A program made the translations under genes and the position numbers. Of a stretch of 64,000 nt of DNA, positions 37,290 through 49,192 are shown piece after piece. The stretch comes from Cricetomys ansorgei (taxonomy: Eukaryota; Chordata; Mammalia; Rodentia; Nesomyidae): contig JAMJFZ010001133.1 in assembly GCA_026225945.1 (NCBI GenBank), forward strand, positions 14,242,001-14,306,000, in the 5' to 3' direction. How positions within the stretch are numbered: position 1 is the stretch's first letter; every line of letters starts with the position of its first letter. Below the pieces are notes generated by a model that had not been told where the DNA came from, searched no databases, and saw only the letters and a program-made list of their open reading frames with translations.

Positions 37290-38560
37290 CAAACTTAAGG
37301 AAAAAGAATAATGTTCATATCTATATCAAGTTATAACACAGAGCCATAATAAGAAAAATACCATAATTCTGGCACAAAAGCAGATAATCCAACTACTATG
37401 GAAATCCTTATGGAAATTCCTTAGCCAATGAAAACAGATATGTGGGTCTCTGTTTTCTGGTCCGTTCCCCAGGACAGCCAAGCCATTGCTCACCAGCCCA
37501 GCCTCAATGAGGGAGACACAGCCAGAAACCCGCCAGGGCAAGAGGATCTTGGGCAGAGGCTGAGATTGGTGAGAAACAGACTTCTCTGGAGGCCATGTTA
37601 CTGAAAAGCTCAGTTTATTTTAAGCAAGAGTTATATATATAGTTAGAGGGGGAGAGGAAAATGCCTTATATGGTGGTATGTTATTGGTTGGGGCAGTGAT
37701 ACTAGGGGAGCTCCATTTACATTTATGGCTCACAATTAGGCATGGTTGGTCAAGTGTCATTTGCTGGGACCAGAGCCTTGAGGAAGCCTCTTTTGCATAA
37801 GTAGAGTTTATAAGAGCCAAGAGTGGAAGATTCTTATAAGGTCATAGTCCACCTGCGGCTGGAGGAAGGGGGAAGTCCAGCCCCAGGTCCTCCAGCTTCA
37901 GAGGTTAGATAAACAGCAACCAGGCCACATGCCTTGGAGAGGCAGGATCTTATCAGTGACAACATGACCCAAGGCATGTTAGTACCTGGGGGAGCTTTGC
38001 TAGCTGTTAATGTTAGCGTCTGTCAGAGTAAGAAAGAGGAACAGCCAAATGCCTTACACTCTCAGGATGAGAAATCCAGGATTCAAAGTACACTTTAACC
38101 CCTTCTCATTTCTAGGCTACCTCTACACAGATGTACCTTATGACCCAGCTATACCACTCGTAGGTATTTTCCCAAAGGACTCCAAGTCAGGACATCACAG
38201 AGATACTGCACATCAATGTTCACTGCAGCTTTAGTCACAGTAGCTAAGTTATGGGATTAACCCAGGTATCCTATAATAGGATAACTGTTAGGAAACTATG
38301 ACACATCTATACAATAGAATTCCTTTATTTAGCCATAAAAAAGAATAAAATTGTGTCATTTACAGGAAAGTAGATGCAACTAGAGCTAATCACACTAATA
38401 AATTTATGTTAGTTTCATAAAATTAAAAATAGTATGTTTTTTTCTGATTTGTGATTAATGTATTTTATAGAGATTACAGAAGTTATGCTCGTGTATGTGA
38501 GATAAAAGTAGAAGCAAAGCTGCCACAACTGTGTCCCATCCACATGAACAATTACGAATA
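37290..38560 (+). mobile_element. L1 ORF2 3' end, split by a nested LTR
   Basis: The left part (about 37290-37440) has the L1 words cagagccataataag and ctggcacaaaagcag. The right part from about 38100 has tatgacccagctataccact, cacatcaatgttcactgcag and a tagccataaaaaagaataaaat piece. It continues into a 3' UTR to about 38560. The middle is the LTR at 37441-38025. It is antisense to Nbea and decayed. Confidence 0.75.
37441..38025 (-). mobile_element. Solo LTR nested in an L1
   Basis: On the minus strand it starts TGACAGACGCTAACATT at 38025 and ends near GAGACCCACA at 37441. A run of TA steps (tatatatataac) and then AATAAA (complement of 37614-37619) precede a U5 of about 170 bases. This order of TATA, polyadenylation signal and U5 is typical of an ERV1-like LTR. 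No convincing target duplication was seen, so the ends may be off by a few bases. Confidence 0.6.
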
Positions 38561-39229
38561 TAGCTAAATATCCTTAGTTACAGTATTATGAAAAATTTTT
38601 CAAAGATAATTGTGTTCTTAAATGTGAACTTTGTAGATGACAATGATGTGTCACAGTTGAAAACAGGTAGGAAATCCTTCTTAGGGGTGCAAAGAGATAT
38701 GGGGGGTAAGGTTCCAAACATAGTGGAAATGGGAGGTAAGGCCATCACCATAAAATGTGCTCTTGTGTCAAAATGTAACTTAGAACAATGCCAGTTAACT
38801 GTTCCATCCTCAATACTCTGCACAGTCTAACTACAGCTCTCCTGCAAGCAGTGACTTTGCTCACTTCCAAGAGACTGGGGTGAATGAAGTATGTGAATGT
38901 TCCTGTCAGAATGTGGCTTGGTCTCCTTAGCATCTTTTCTTTCTTTAAAATTCCTAGTAAAAACCTGACAATATTGAAGAATTTTGCAGATACAAATTAT
39001 TGAGTAATAAGTGTACTTCGGTATTTCCAATTGAGAAAACTCATTTGTGCTCATTAATTTACAATCTCCATTAACAAAGAGCCATGTAGAGACTTTTAGA
39101 ACTTAATATGATACTTTTTCATATCACGTCAGCAAGTAGAGGTGTTTCTTGTATAAATATCAGACTTTAGTGTAGGCACTCCATGCCCTATATAAGGACA
39201 CTACTTATAGACTTAAGATTCCTACTCAT

Positions 39230-39392
39230 TTTTTTGGGGGGGAAGGGGGTTCAAGACACAGTTTCTTTGTTTTAACTCTGGCTGTCTTAGAACTCACTCT
39301 GTAGAACAGGTTGAGCCTCGAACTCACAGATTTGCCTACTTCTGCCTCCCGAGTGCTAGGATTAAAGACCTGTGCCACCACTTGGCTGACTC
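39230..39392 (-). mobile_element. B1 SINE
   Basis: cttagaactcactctgtaga, tcgaactcacagatttgcct and cccgagtgctaggattaaag. Reversed B1 with a T/G-rich tail at 39231-39251. Confidence 0.88.
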
Positions 39393-39704
39393 CCATTCAT
39401 TTTTACCAATGTTATAAAAGAACATGACCAAGAATGAGTCAAATGATAAATTTCTAATTTGCAAAGCTGTTCAAGACAATGCTGGCTCCTTTCTGAGTGG
39501 AAGAACTATGTAACATTTGTCCTTTCCCTTATGTGCTTCCAAGAAATTCCTATTGATTCTGAAAATTACTTATACTGATGATACTTATACTGATAATACT
39601 GCATATAGTTTACATTATTTACCAATTTCTCACTTTTATTTATATTTTGTTGTCACTTTATTTAATATCACTTAATTAGTGCTTAAAAGAAGTTACTTCA
39701 CAGT

Positions 39705-39885
39705 GTAGGAGGATGGTTCAGGAGTAAAGAACATTTGTTGTTCTTGCAAGAGTCCTGGGTTCAGTTCTCAGAAACCAAAGAGCAGCTCAGAACCATCTGC
39801 AGTTCTAGTTCCAGGGGATCTAATGCCATCTTTGGACCTCTATGGGCACCAGAAATACACACAGCACACATACATACATGCAGGC
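39705..39885 (+). mobile_element. B2/B3-type SINE
   Basis: aggatggttcaggagtaaag, cctgggttcagttctcagaa, then ctagttccaggggatctaat and tgccatctttggacctctat match the consensus. An L1 follows within 60 bases. Confidence 0.8.
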
Positions 39886-40073
39886 AAAACTCATACTCCG
39901 TGCTAAGTTAACACAATACAGAACAAGAATTAAAAGGACGGAGTAATAAAAAGAAAATGAAATCATGAAAATTTCAGGTGAATGAAACTAAAAACAACAA
40001 TAAAAAACAAAATAAAATGAAAAACATCTCAAGTTAGGTACCCCAGACCAAGAAAGACAAATATGGACAAATA

Positions 40074-40156
40074 TGTGTGTGTGTGTGTCACATATATACA
40101 TACATACACACACACACACACATACATACATATACACACACACAGACACATACACA
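40074..40156. repeat. Opposed (TG)n and (CA)n/(CATA)n tracts
   Basis: (TG)n at 40074-40088 is followed by CA/CATA repeats to 40156, so the two can pair as an imperfect hairpin. Confidence 0.9.
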
Positions 40157-40440
40157 TTTATGTGGATATTAGCTGTTAAGTCAATGATAACCAAGCTACA
40201 ATCTATAGAAACACAGAGGTTATATATAGAGTAAGGGACTTGAGTGGACACATAGATCTTGTTAGAAAAGGGAAATAGAATAGGCAGTTATGGATGGATA
40301 GAAAGGCTGTAACAGGAATGATCAGTGGGAGGGAGAGAGAAATGGGAGATGAAGGAGGAAATGTGGGAAAAGATAGTTAATATTAAGGGCCACTTGAAGA
40401 GTAGTTTGGAAATCTAATATGATAGAAGCTTCCTAATATA

Positions 40441-40443
40441 TAT

Positions 40444-40492
<49 letters not shown>
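40441..40492. repeat. (CATA)n/(CA)n microsatellite
   Basis: CATA units then about 13 CA units inside the L1 3' UTR. Confidence 0.92.
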
Positions 40493-41038
40493 TGAAGGTG
40501 ATCTAAATAAAATTGTCAAAGAATGGGAGAGACAGAGACACAACTGGCCATCTCTTGTCACCCAAGGAAGCTTCTAATGCCAGGATGGGTTACATCTAAT
40601 TGAGTTGTTGGCAAGCTATGGAAACCAAATCCCCAAACAACCTAGGCTATTACCAAGACTATAGGTTGCTCTCTGAAAACTGATACCAAGGTCCCATTGC
40701 TGAAGACAACATCCTCACAACTCATTAAACATGGAGGAGTCTAATGATCCGACATAGAGACTTCATCCATATGTTCTAGCAACATTGATACAGGAAGGTA
40801 CTCTGTATGCTATCAAAACACAAATGCAAACTCCAACCGAGCTACAAACCTATGGATCAACAATGGTATCCTGCCTGCAAGATATGCTGGACAAGGGTGG
40901 CAAAAAGCTTGTGGGAGTAATCATCCAATATCTGATTAGACTTCAGAGCTACTCCATGAAATGGAACCCACACCCAACACTGATTGAGTGACTAAGAACC
41001 CCAGACTAGATAGTCCAGTGTCTTAGGAGAAAACAAAA

Positions 41039-41040
<2 letters not shown>

Positions 41041-41090
<50 letters not shown>
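41041..41090. repeat. (GT)25 microsatellite
   Basis: 50 bases of pure GT inside the L1 3' UTR. Confidence 0.97.
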
Positions 41091-41094
<4 letters not shown>

Positions 41095-41350
41095 GTAATA
41101 AAATGACTTCTAATGACATTCTGTATACTGATAGATCAGTGACTTGCTAGACATCACCAAAGAAGCTTCCTCCTACAGTAAATGGGAACAAATATAGAGA
41201 CTTACAGCCATACATTATGCAAGGAGTGAAAGACCTTATAACATTCAGCCCTAAATGGAATGTCTCTATCAAATCCTTCCTCTCTGGGCTCAGGGAACCC
41301 TAAGGAAGAAGAGACGCAAAGACTGCAAGAGCCAGAGGAGATAAAGGATG

Positions 41351-41353
<3 letters not shown>

Positions 41354-41386
<33 letters not shown>
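41354..41386. repeat. (CA)n microsatellite
   Basis: About 16 CA units inside the same L1 3' UTR. Confidence 0.95.
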
Positions 41387-41388
<2 letters not shown>

Positions 41389-42465
41389 CCTCTAAATCAA
41401 CATGATCAAAGCTCACGTGAACTCATAGAGATTGAGGCAGCATGCATAGGGCCTACATCAGTCTGAACCAGGTTCTCGGTGTTCATATTATGACTTTTAG
41501 TTTGCTATTTTTACGAGATGCTTTTATGAGTGTTTTCTGTGTGTGGAGCCAAGTGGGTCTCTGAGACTTGTGCCTTCTCTGGGGTCCTTTTCCTTTTGTT
41601 TGTTTGTCCTGTCCAATTCCAATTTTGCTTTGTTTCATTTTATTTTATTATTATCCCTTAGAACCCTGATTGTTTTCTAATGTGAGACAGAAAAGGAGTG
41701 GATCTGGTTGGGAGGGGAGGTGGGGTGGACTGGGAGGAGTGGAGAAAGGGGAATCAGGATATATTATGTGAGAAAAAAATATTTTCAATAAAAGGGAAAA
41801 AGGGTGGGAATTGGTGTAGAGGGAAAAATTCATATCTAGGCATAGTGAAACAAATAAAACAAAATGGATACAAGATAGCAGCATGTAATGTCACTGTGAC
41901 ACAAAATAGCAAACTCTTGTAAGCATTTTGGTTATTAAAATCACTAGGAACAAACAGATCTTTTTATAAGAGTAATTTTGCTGCTTACATGTCTAACATT
42001 AAACAAAATAATAGAACAGAAATATGATTACAAAAAGGTTTTAAAAGAATATTTTATATTTAGTGTTCTTCCATAACAATCTTCCTAATAATTTAAACAT
42101 TAGACTTAAAAAAAGCAACACCTTAACACAAGACACATGCTCTTCAAACATTATCAGCTTTAATTAATAATGTATAATTTTGTCTCACTTCAAAATAGTC
42201 TGAAATTGTACAAATCTAAAGGTGATTTAAATAATCTACCCATACTTACCAAGTGTGCTAATTAATAATTAATTTATATGTATTAATGCTGTTTCTTGCT
42301 TAAAATGCATCTGTCTCAAAAGCTAAATAGAAATCAGAATACTATGATAACTCAACATCAGTGGTTTTGTGAAATGAGAGTACCTCTTGCCTTAGTCTAT
42401 ACCCACTGCAAAGGACAAGTAAGTAAATGCAGATGCATACAATGAGTAATTGGACACAATCTCAA

Positions 42466-42547
42466 TTGTGAGCCACCATGTGGGTGCTGGGAACTGAACT
42501 CAGGACCTCTGGAAGAGCAGGCAATGCTCTTAACCATTGAGCCCTCG
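42466..42547 (-). mobile_element. B2/B3-type SINE fragment
   Basis: ccaccatgtgggtgctggga, then gaactcaggacctctggaag and ctcttaaccattgagccctc is the reversed 5' half of B2. Confidence 0.85.
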
Positions 42548-42864
42548 ACAAGTCATTTTGTATGTTCTTAAGGTCTTGTACATATTTCAAAATCTACTAT
42601 TTCAAATACCACATTAGTAAGCAATGTACTGCTAGAAAATAATTTTTAAAATATAAGTAAAGACAAGTTTTTAACATCAGAATACCTTTGTGAAAAATAA
42701 GCTCATGATAGGACAATAGTTAAAAACAGAAAGGACAGATGAAAAGGAGATCACAGTAAGGTTCAAAAAATTGGAATGACACTTAACCACACTGAACAAA
42801 TAGTTTCACCAGAGTATACAACAAGACATTTGCAGGGAATTTGTAATAATGTGATCATTCTTAC

Positions 42865-43011
42865 CTTATAACCAGGTCCTAACTGATGAACTGCAAATAT
42901 CTGCGCTGGGTTAAGGGCTTCACTGAACACATACACAGCCCCAAGCTGGCCACAGAATACCCTATTGGCATCAGCAGTTTCTGAAGATCCAAGAAAGCAC
43001 TTGTCATAGCT
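42865..43011 (-). CDS. Nbea: Nbea window exon 7: end of the ConA-like module
   Basis: 147 bases, 49 codons, phase 0 at both ends. The acceptor is taaaaatag before AGCTATGAC and the donor is GTAAGA after TATAAG. The peptide includes SYDKCFLGSSETADANRVF and GQLGAVYVFSEALNPAQIF, and ends HQLGPGYK. FLGSS and the G-x-x-G-A-V-Y-V-F-S-E-A-L pattern mark the last strands of the LamG/ConA-like fold. A 22 kb repeat-rich intron separates it from exon 8. It is frame-neutral if skipped, but skipping would remove the final strands of the module. Confidence 0.96.
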
Positions 43012-43651
43012 CTATTTTTAAAAGTCACAAAAAATAGATTATTATTTTGTAATGACAGAATATTTAAGAATACATTTCTTAATTAACAGAGGTATTTTAA
43101 GATAGCAATAATAGTGTAAACTACTGTATAAGCTATTTTTCAAGTATTTCAATAATAAGTCAATAAACAATTTTTAGAGAAAATAAAGTCAGATAAATAG
43201 GTAAGCATACAACTATCCATAATAACCGAGACTTGACCAATTTTTCAAATTGTAACACTAAGAACAAAGATGTTATAATTGTGGATAATTGAATTATGAT
43301 TCCCTAAACAAACTATAATTTGTTTACTGAAGAAAAGCTAATTTTAAATTGCTAATAATTCATAACTGCTCAAATTTAGAGAGGTTAAAGTGAATCATAA
43401 GAATGACTTTGAAAGATCTTAACTATAAATCCATGGAGTTAAATATTTTAAATTCTGCTTCGTTTCTCCACATGGATATACCACCCACTTTGTCTGCGAG
43501 CAGCAATGATGAAGAAAAGCATTTTTTTTCATAAGTAGGGATTATACAGATACAAACACAATGATGATCCAATCCGCTGAGAATATAGTCCCTAAAGGAT
43601 TTCCCATCTAGAAAGCCTGAAATGCCCACATCCTTTATACGCTACCCACTG

Positions 43652-43815
43652 TAGCCAGGCATTGGTGGCCCACATGGCAGAGACAGGCTGATCTCTGTGA
43701 GTCCAAGGAACTCACTACAGAATGAGCTCCAGGACAGGCAGATTTACAGCAGAGAAACTCTGATTGGAAAAAACAACAACAACGAAAAACAAAAGAAAAC
43801 AAACAAACAAACACA
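43652..43815 (+). mobile_element. B1 SINE
   Basis: gccaggcattggtggcccac, gctgatctctgtgagtccaa and gagctccaggacaggcagat, with a (CAAA)n-rich tail. Confidence 0.85.
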
Positions 43816-44470
43816 CAGAAAACCACTAAGGACTGAAATCAGAGACATTAGTTACTGTCTCTCTCATCACCACAGGACATACCACACCTTCATTCACACA
43901 AGCACACCAATATCCAGCTATCAATCTAGACAAACAGAGCCGGAGAGAAATCAATCAAAAACTAGACAAACAGATGTATCAAATATGAAATCCCATCTAT
44001 GTTTCAAAAAATAACAAAAAATGTGAATGGAATACAAAAATAAGAACTCACCATTAAATATGCAAGTGTAATTTAAATTATAGAAACTACAGGTTCTACT
44101 GCATAAATAATGTGTACATGCCCAGGCTTCTGCATTTCTTGAAGTACTGTCACAAAGAATTTAAAATCTTTTGTCTTGTTTTCTTAATACTGTCTTTTCA
44201 GCTAATGTCAGCCAACCAAACTACAGAAGTTTCCCTCATATGTTAGCAATAAAGAGACCGCATCCCCCTGCAACACCAGAGAATAGACAGAAAGCAGAAT
44301 GCTATGTTCCATTTGACCATGGCTCCACTATGAGTCTATTGGACAGTAAAGCAAGGCTATTCTATAAAAGCACAGGCAGGAACTTTCTAAGTTTTGAGTG
44401 CTTCATGAAGCTTCTGTGCATATTCATATTGATTTGCTCTGTTGTTGTGTCTTCTAAAAATTGTTCTTAG

Positions 44471-44612
44471 TTCTGGGCAGTGGTGGCACATGCCTTTAAT
44501 CTCAGCACTTGGGAGGAAGAGGCAGGTGGACCTCTGTGAATTTGAAGCCATCCTGGCCTACAGAGTGAGTTCTAGGACAGCCAGAGTTACAACAGATAAA
44601 CCATGTCTGGGC

Positions 44613-44640
<28 letters not shown>
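44471..44640 (+). mobile_element. B1 SINE with a long poly(A) tail
   Basis: ctgggcagtggtggcacatg, aatctcagcacttgggagga and a pure A run at 44613-44640. The intact tail suggests it is among the younger insertions here. Confidence 0.93.
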
Positions 44641-44643
<3 letters not shown>

Positions 44644-45204
44644 AAAAGAAGTTCTGAGTGAAAATTCAAGAATCTTAGCTTCCAGATCATATAAAAATAA
44701 GGTAAAGTCAACCTGGGTCAAGGCAGCTTGTCATCTACAGACAGACTAGAGACAATGTAAACAGGTAAATAGTACTGTTCATTTAAGAGGAACCAGAATA
44801 AGAGAATATGGCATAACCCCTGCCCTCAAAGAGATTAAAACTAAAGATATAGATAAAATTTAGAAGTAGATTTAGTTTTTTTGTTTTTCTTTAAAGCAAG
44901 TCATTATTATTGCAACCAGGTAGTCTGGGTAAATACCTCAAAGATACTTTAGACACTATAAACCATGTTTTACTTTAGCCCTAAAATGCCAGGAGGAAAG
45001 AGAAAACCCAAACTACAGAAATAGCAAGCTTTCTTGAGATGTCAATCCTATGACTTTCCATCTATAATCCAGTGACACCAGCTCCAACACAGACACACCA
45101 AGTGAAGCAAGGATCTTTGTGTTATGGCAGAGCACCCTACATGTGATCCTCCCAGGACTGTCCCAGTTCTTTCTGTCATGGAATTCTCAGAACAGTAGCC
45201 AGAT

Positions 45205-45397
45205 TGAGTTTTTTTGTTTTTTGTTTTGTTTGCTTGTTTATTTTTGCTTTTGTTTTTGGATATTTGAGACAGGGTTTCTCTGTGAAGCTCTGACTGTCCT
45301 GGAACTCACTTTGTAGACCAGGCTGGCCTCAAACTCAGAGATCCACCTGCCTCTGCCTCCTGACTGCTGTGATTAAAGTCATGCACCAACCAGCTAG
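45205..45397 (-). mobile_element. B1 SINE
   Basis: gagacagggtttctctgtga, actttgtagaccaggctggc and ccacctgcctctgcctcctg. Reversed B1 with a T-rich tail. Confidence 0.92.
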
Positions 45398-45763
45398 ATT
45401 GAGATTTTTTACAATATAATCTTGGGAGCCTTTTGTTTTGGGTCAGATGGCAAGGCCAGAACTGTGTTTGTGTATAAGGTATCTACATGACCTGACCCCA
45501 GGGTATCACACAATTTTACATTTTTAAAACTATCATCCTATTTCTAAATTTAAAAAAAAATCATTAAATCATGTGTCTGAAACAATTTACATATTATATT
45601 TAATAATTAAATATAAATTATATTAATATAAATTAATTAATTTCAGAATTAAATAGAAATAAAACCTTTCGAACAAAAATTTGCATGTTTCTACCAAACG
45701 GCCATTATTTAAATTACAGTGAGAGACCACATTGTAAAATACATTTAAAAAACTTAGACTTAC

Positions 45764-45883
45764 ATCATTTGTGTTAACATGCCAAGCCATGTCACCATAG
45801 GATACCAGCTGGCCATTAACATAACAACGGATCTCACTGTTCCTCCATCGATTGTAGATGTGAACGATGCTGATCATGTACCA
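45764..45883 (-). CDS. Nbea: Nbea window exon 6: ConA-like module
   Basis: 120 bases, 40 codons, phase 0 at both ends. The acceptor is gtattgcag before TGGTACATG and the donor is GTAAGTC after AATGAT. The peptide starts [20 protein letters not shown] and ends MAWHVNTND. The W-x-x-x-x-x-H motif followed by hydrophobic strands and YVNGQLV is the canonical core of LamG-like domains. The open frame runs on into intron at both ends; the splice sites define the true block. It is frame-neutral if skipped. Confidence 0.96.
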
Positions 45884-47580
45884 CTGCAATACAACAACTA
45901 AGTCAAATGTCACGTGAAGTTACCACTACCTAAAATGCATTCATAGCCTTTGTACTTCCCTACAAAAGATCTCAAAGACATCCTATGTCCCTTCCTCCCA
46001 TTTCTTAAGTCCCTGGTGAAAGAACAGGCCAAGGAGCTCCCAGCCCCCAACACTGATACAGAGGAAAAGAAGTGTCTACTTATGAACTGATGGAAGGCAG
46101 ACAACATTTGAAGATCATCATAGCAAAATCACTAGGTGGATAACTTCACATAGAACTTTCAGAATGAAAAGGAAATGCTGAAAGAATGCTACAAGCAAAA
46201 TGCTTATAGAGTTCAGCACAGAGGCCCGATGTGTTGCAACATCTGTAGCAAACTGGCGTTTTGCTTTTGCATAAGGTTTATTTCTAAAGGATTAAGAGAA
46301 ACATGAGATGTTTACCATCATAGTTTAAAAAAATAACTGGCAGCAGTGCAGAAGAGTAACTGCCAGGAAAGTGTGAATGCAGACCGGCCCACAAAGCTTC
46401 AAGTAAGAAACCATAAGAGCAAAATCTAAGACAAATGCACTGATAAGGAGGGGAGGAATAGTTAACTAATGGCACTAATAGAAGCACTGAGTCGGAAAAT
46501 TAGGAGTTTTCCATGATGTCTAATATTTCACTTAAATGGATTGGTACTATTAACTTATTTAATAAAACATGATGATCAGGTCTATAGTTTTGAAACAGAA
46601 TTTATATTGGGTCATAAATATAATAAATAATAAGATTGATGAATGTATGAATGCATAAATAACTGAGTAAGATAATCTCAGTTAAGTTATATTTATTTTT
46701 CTGTTTCATGGGACCATCAAAATGTAATATAATAAGTAAATTTTCACCATTTCAAAGAATTCCAATGTTTGGCTTTATATTTTTAAGTTAAAGATTTGGA
46801 TACTGCATATGCATACTGACACTAATCATATATATTGTGGCCTACATTCAATTTGAGTTCCAAAAATTGATACATCAAATTGTACAACAGGAATAAGAAA
46901 AATACATACACTGATAATAAGAGTTCCTGAGGTACATATCACAGCTTAAAGAAAATAAATGAGAAGGAAAAATACAACATAATATTTACCCATACATCAC
47001 TAGGCGCCATGCACTAAACACTTTCCACAAATGAGACGACATGCTAATGGTTACACTCATTTTTATGGAGTCAGGCACCTCTTAAGTGGTGCAGCTAGGC
47101 AAACAAAAGTTTTAGTATGCAGAGAGCTCTTTTTAGGAAAGGCCAATAACCAACTGAGGAACAGTTTTCCCTATGTAAAGCATAATAATAATTTAACTAT
47201 CACATCTCCTGGAAAATTAAAGAAAGGAAAAAGTTTTAAATGACTTTTTCTGTAATAATAAAGAACAGTAAGATCAAATAATTCTAATTATGATTTTCAT
47301 TTTCAAGGCTTATTAGAATCTTTCCAGATAAAAAATTGTGAATCTGTATCACTCCCTAGGCCCTATTCCTCCCAAGACCCTTTGCAATCACTGTATTTAA
47401 AAATGCTATGAGAAGTGTGTTTTCATAAGCAAAAGTTTAGGAAAAAATAAAGTGAGAACAGATGGTTTACTTCACTAATAACAATTCCATTTCTATGTTT
47501 TTTTATCTTCTAGCTAATTTTTGTTATTGGTATGCTTTAGAAACATTTTTTAAAACTTTCCATTAAAGATTGGGGTAGAG

Positions 47581-47750
47581 CAGAGCAATGGTGGCACAAG
47601 TCTTTAATCCCAGCATTCAGGAGGCAGAGACAGGAGGATTGCTGTGAGTTCAAGGCCAGCATGACCTACAAAGTGAGTTCCAGGACAGCCAGAGTTACAA
47701 CAGAAAACCTTGTCTGGAAAAACCAAAAAAATTAAATTAAAAAAAAAAAA
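47581..47750 (+). mobile_element. B1 SINE
   Basis: agcaatggtggcacaagtct, ttaatcccagcattcaggag, then gagttccaggacagccagag and an A-rich tail that joins an L1 3' fragment. Confidence 0.92.
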
Positions 47751-47849
47751 GTGGATGGATGGAGAGGTGATAGGATGTGGGAGGAGCTGGAGAAGGGGAA
47801 ACCATGATCAGAATATATTGTATGAAAAAAATATTTTCAATAAAAAGAA
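47751..47849 (+). mobile_element. L1 3' UTR end fragment
   Basis: A gtgggaggagctggagaagg piece followed by gatcagaatatattgtatg and attttcaataaaaag is the extreme 3' end of the same L1 3' UTR as at 25960-26050. It directly follows the poly(A) of a B1 SINE. Confidence 0.75.
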
Positions 47850-47999
47850 GCCTATTGTATTTGTTAAAAATATATATTCCTATGATTTGTAATTCTAAGA
47901 ATCTCAATTTCTATCCAGATTAAAGAAACTTACTTCTATAAAAAATAAAAGCCTGGGTTTTTTTGTTGTTGTTGTTTAAGTCATTTTTTTCTTGTTTGT

Positions 48000-48151
48000 T
48001 TTGTCTGCATGCATGTCTGTGTGAGGGTGTTATAACCCCTGGAACTGGAATTAAAGACAGTTGTAAGCTGCCATGTGGGTGCTATGTGATCTTCCAGGTA
48101 CTCTGGAAGAACAGCCAGTATTCTTAATCTCTGAGCCATCTCTCCAGTCCC
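48000..48151 (-). mobile_element. B2/B3-type SINE
   Basis: gtctgcatgcatgtctgtgt, gctgccatgtgggtgctatg and aatctctgagccatctctcc match the reversed consensus. Confidence 0.8.
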
Positions 48152-48354
48152 TGTTTAAGTCATATTTTCATATACCTATCCAATATACTGGCAGTGTACT
48201 GAATTTAATGCTCTTTCGTGCATTTTAGGGAATAAAAAATAAATACATCACAGATTTTAGTCTCAACAATCACTAAATAAACAATTAAGATTTGAATAAA
48301 ATAATTATAAAAAGAGAGGCATCAATTATATCTGAAAATAATATACATCGAGGA

Positions 48355-48425
48355 GGATGGTTGGAGTTACAGCTCTTTGATACAGTGCTTGCCTAGCATG
48401 CATGTGTCTCCTTGATTGGATTCCC
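48355..48425 (+). mobile_element. ID-like SINE fragment
   Basis: gatacagtgcttgcctagca, then ttgattggattcccaat resembles the A and B box region of ID elements. A purine tract follows as its tail. Confidence 0.55.
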
Positions 48426-48430
48426 AATAA

Positions 48431-48502
48431 GGGAGAGAGGAGGGAGAGAGAAAGAGAGGGAGGGAGGGAGGGAGGGAGGGAGAAAGGGAGGAAGCAGGGG
48501 AG
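48431..48502 (+). repeat. (GGGA)n purine tract
   Basis: An all-purine run with six consecutive GGG triplets, each separated by one A, at 48458-48480. Confidence 0.93.
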
Positions 48503-49114
48503 GTATTGCACAGAAATGTTGCATGAAGTAGAACGCTTTGATAAGATGTGATCTGAAGATCTAGAGCTGTCTGAAGAAGAAAATGTAATCCATTCAGATC
48601 ATAAAGCAATGGATAAAACTTTTAATTTATTTTGTAGCTACTGAAAGTAAATCATTAGCTTAAGAAAATGAGTATCACCAGGAAGATAAATCCAGTATTT
48701 GTGCATAAAATATTTTAGAAAATTAACAAAACATTCAAGATGAAGAGAAAGCAATATGAAGAAGTTAAGCAGCAAATAATGGAATTTTAGAGGAAATAGA
48801 TGCATTTCAGAGATATGATACATAGTACTAGAAAATTAATCAAAAAGAAAATGAAAAACATGTCCCAAATATTATAAAGATGGCAGACCTCTAAATCAGA
48901 GGCTTTCAGTGGGTATATGGATCTGCAGAGAGGCAACTCGGTGTTTTATAGTCTGAGACCTGGGAGTGGAAAGGCATCCAAATGGCAATAACTCACAGTT
49001 GGTGAGAAACCAAGAAACAGAGCAGTGAAGATTAAGAGTAGAAGCCACTACGAAACTGAATAAAAATCCCCAGTAAGATATAAGTGGCAGGAAAGTGAGA
49101 TGTTTCCTGTTCTG

Positions 49115-49192
49115 TCCACGGTCACATCCCTAGTTCCTGGAGGTATGGCACTAGGTAAATATTCAGCAAGTACTTCCTGGAAGAATGTCACA
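49115..49192 (+). mobile_element. Possible L2 3' end fragment
   Basis: tgtccacggtcacatcccta, then gttcctggaggtatggcact and taaatattcagcaagtac resembles the L2 3' end. Weak, by eye. Confidence 0.4.

Larger units (their letters stand above)
39938..41803 (+). mobile_element. 5'-truncated L1, mostly 3' UTR, with four microsatellites
   Basis: It begins in the last ORF2 codons (gaaatcatgaaaatttcagg) and follows the same 3' UTR as the copy at 23213-26060 through to attttcaataaaaggg. Several dinucleotide tracts have expanded inside it. It is antisense to Nbea. Clear collinearity with the first copy (for example 25400-26030 against 41110-41800) shows they belong to the same or sister subfamilies. Confidence 0.88.
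20971..42864 (-). other. Nbea: Nbea intron between window exons 7 and 8 (21.9 kb)
   Basis: Repeat-rich. Besides the listed elements, 22030-22640 is a non-AT-rich block with a 76-codon minus-strand frame (22372-22602) that may be an unassigned LTR. 26160-27640, 28165-29540, 31260-31890, 32840-33255, 33465-34180, 34975-35500 and 38565-39230 show no gene and no clear repeat. 33483-33830 is more GC-rich and of unknown origin. 41810-42460 and 42550-42864 are plain AT-rich intron. Confidence 0.75.
43012..45763 (-). other. Nbea: Nbea intron between window exons 6 and 7
   Basis: 2.75 kb with three B1 copies. 43012-43650, 43816-44470 and 44641-45204 show nothing recognisable. A 105-codon plus frame (43697-44014) is partly B1 and a 99-codon frame (44171-44470) is unmatched. 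Confidence 0.8.

Noticed and set aside
40074..41386. Satellite or centromeric array
   Set aside because: The tracts are separate dinucleotide expansions within one L1 3' UTR.
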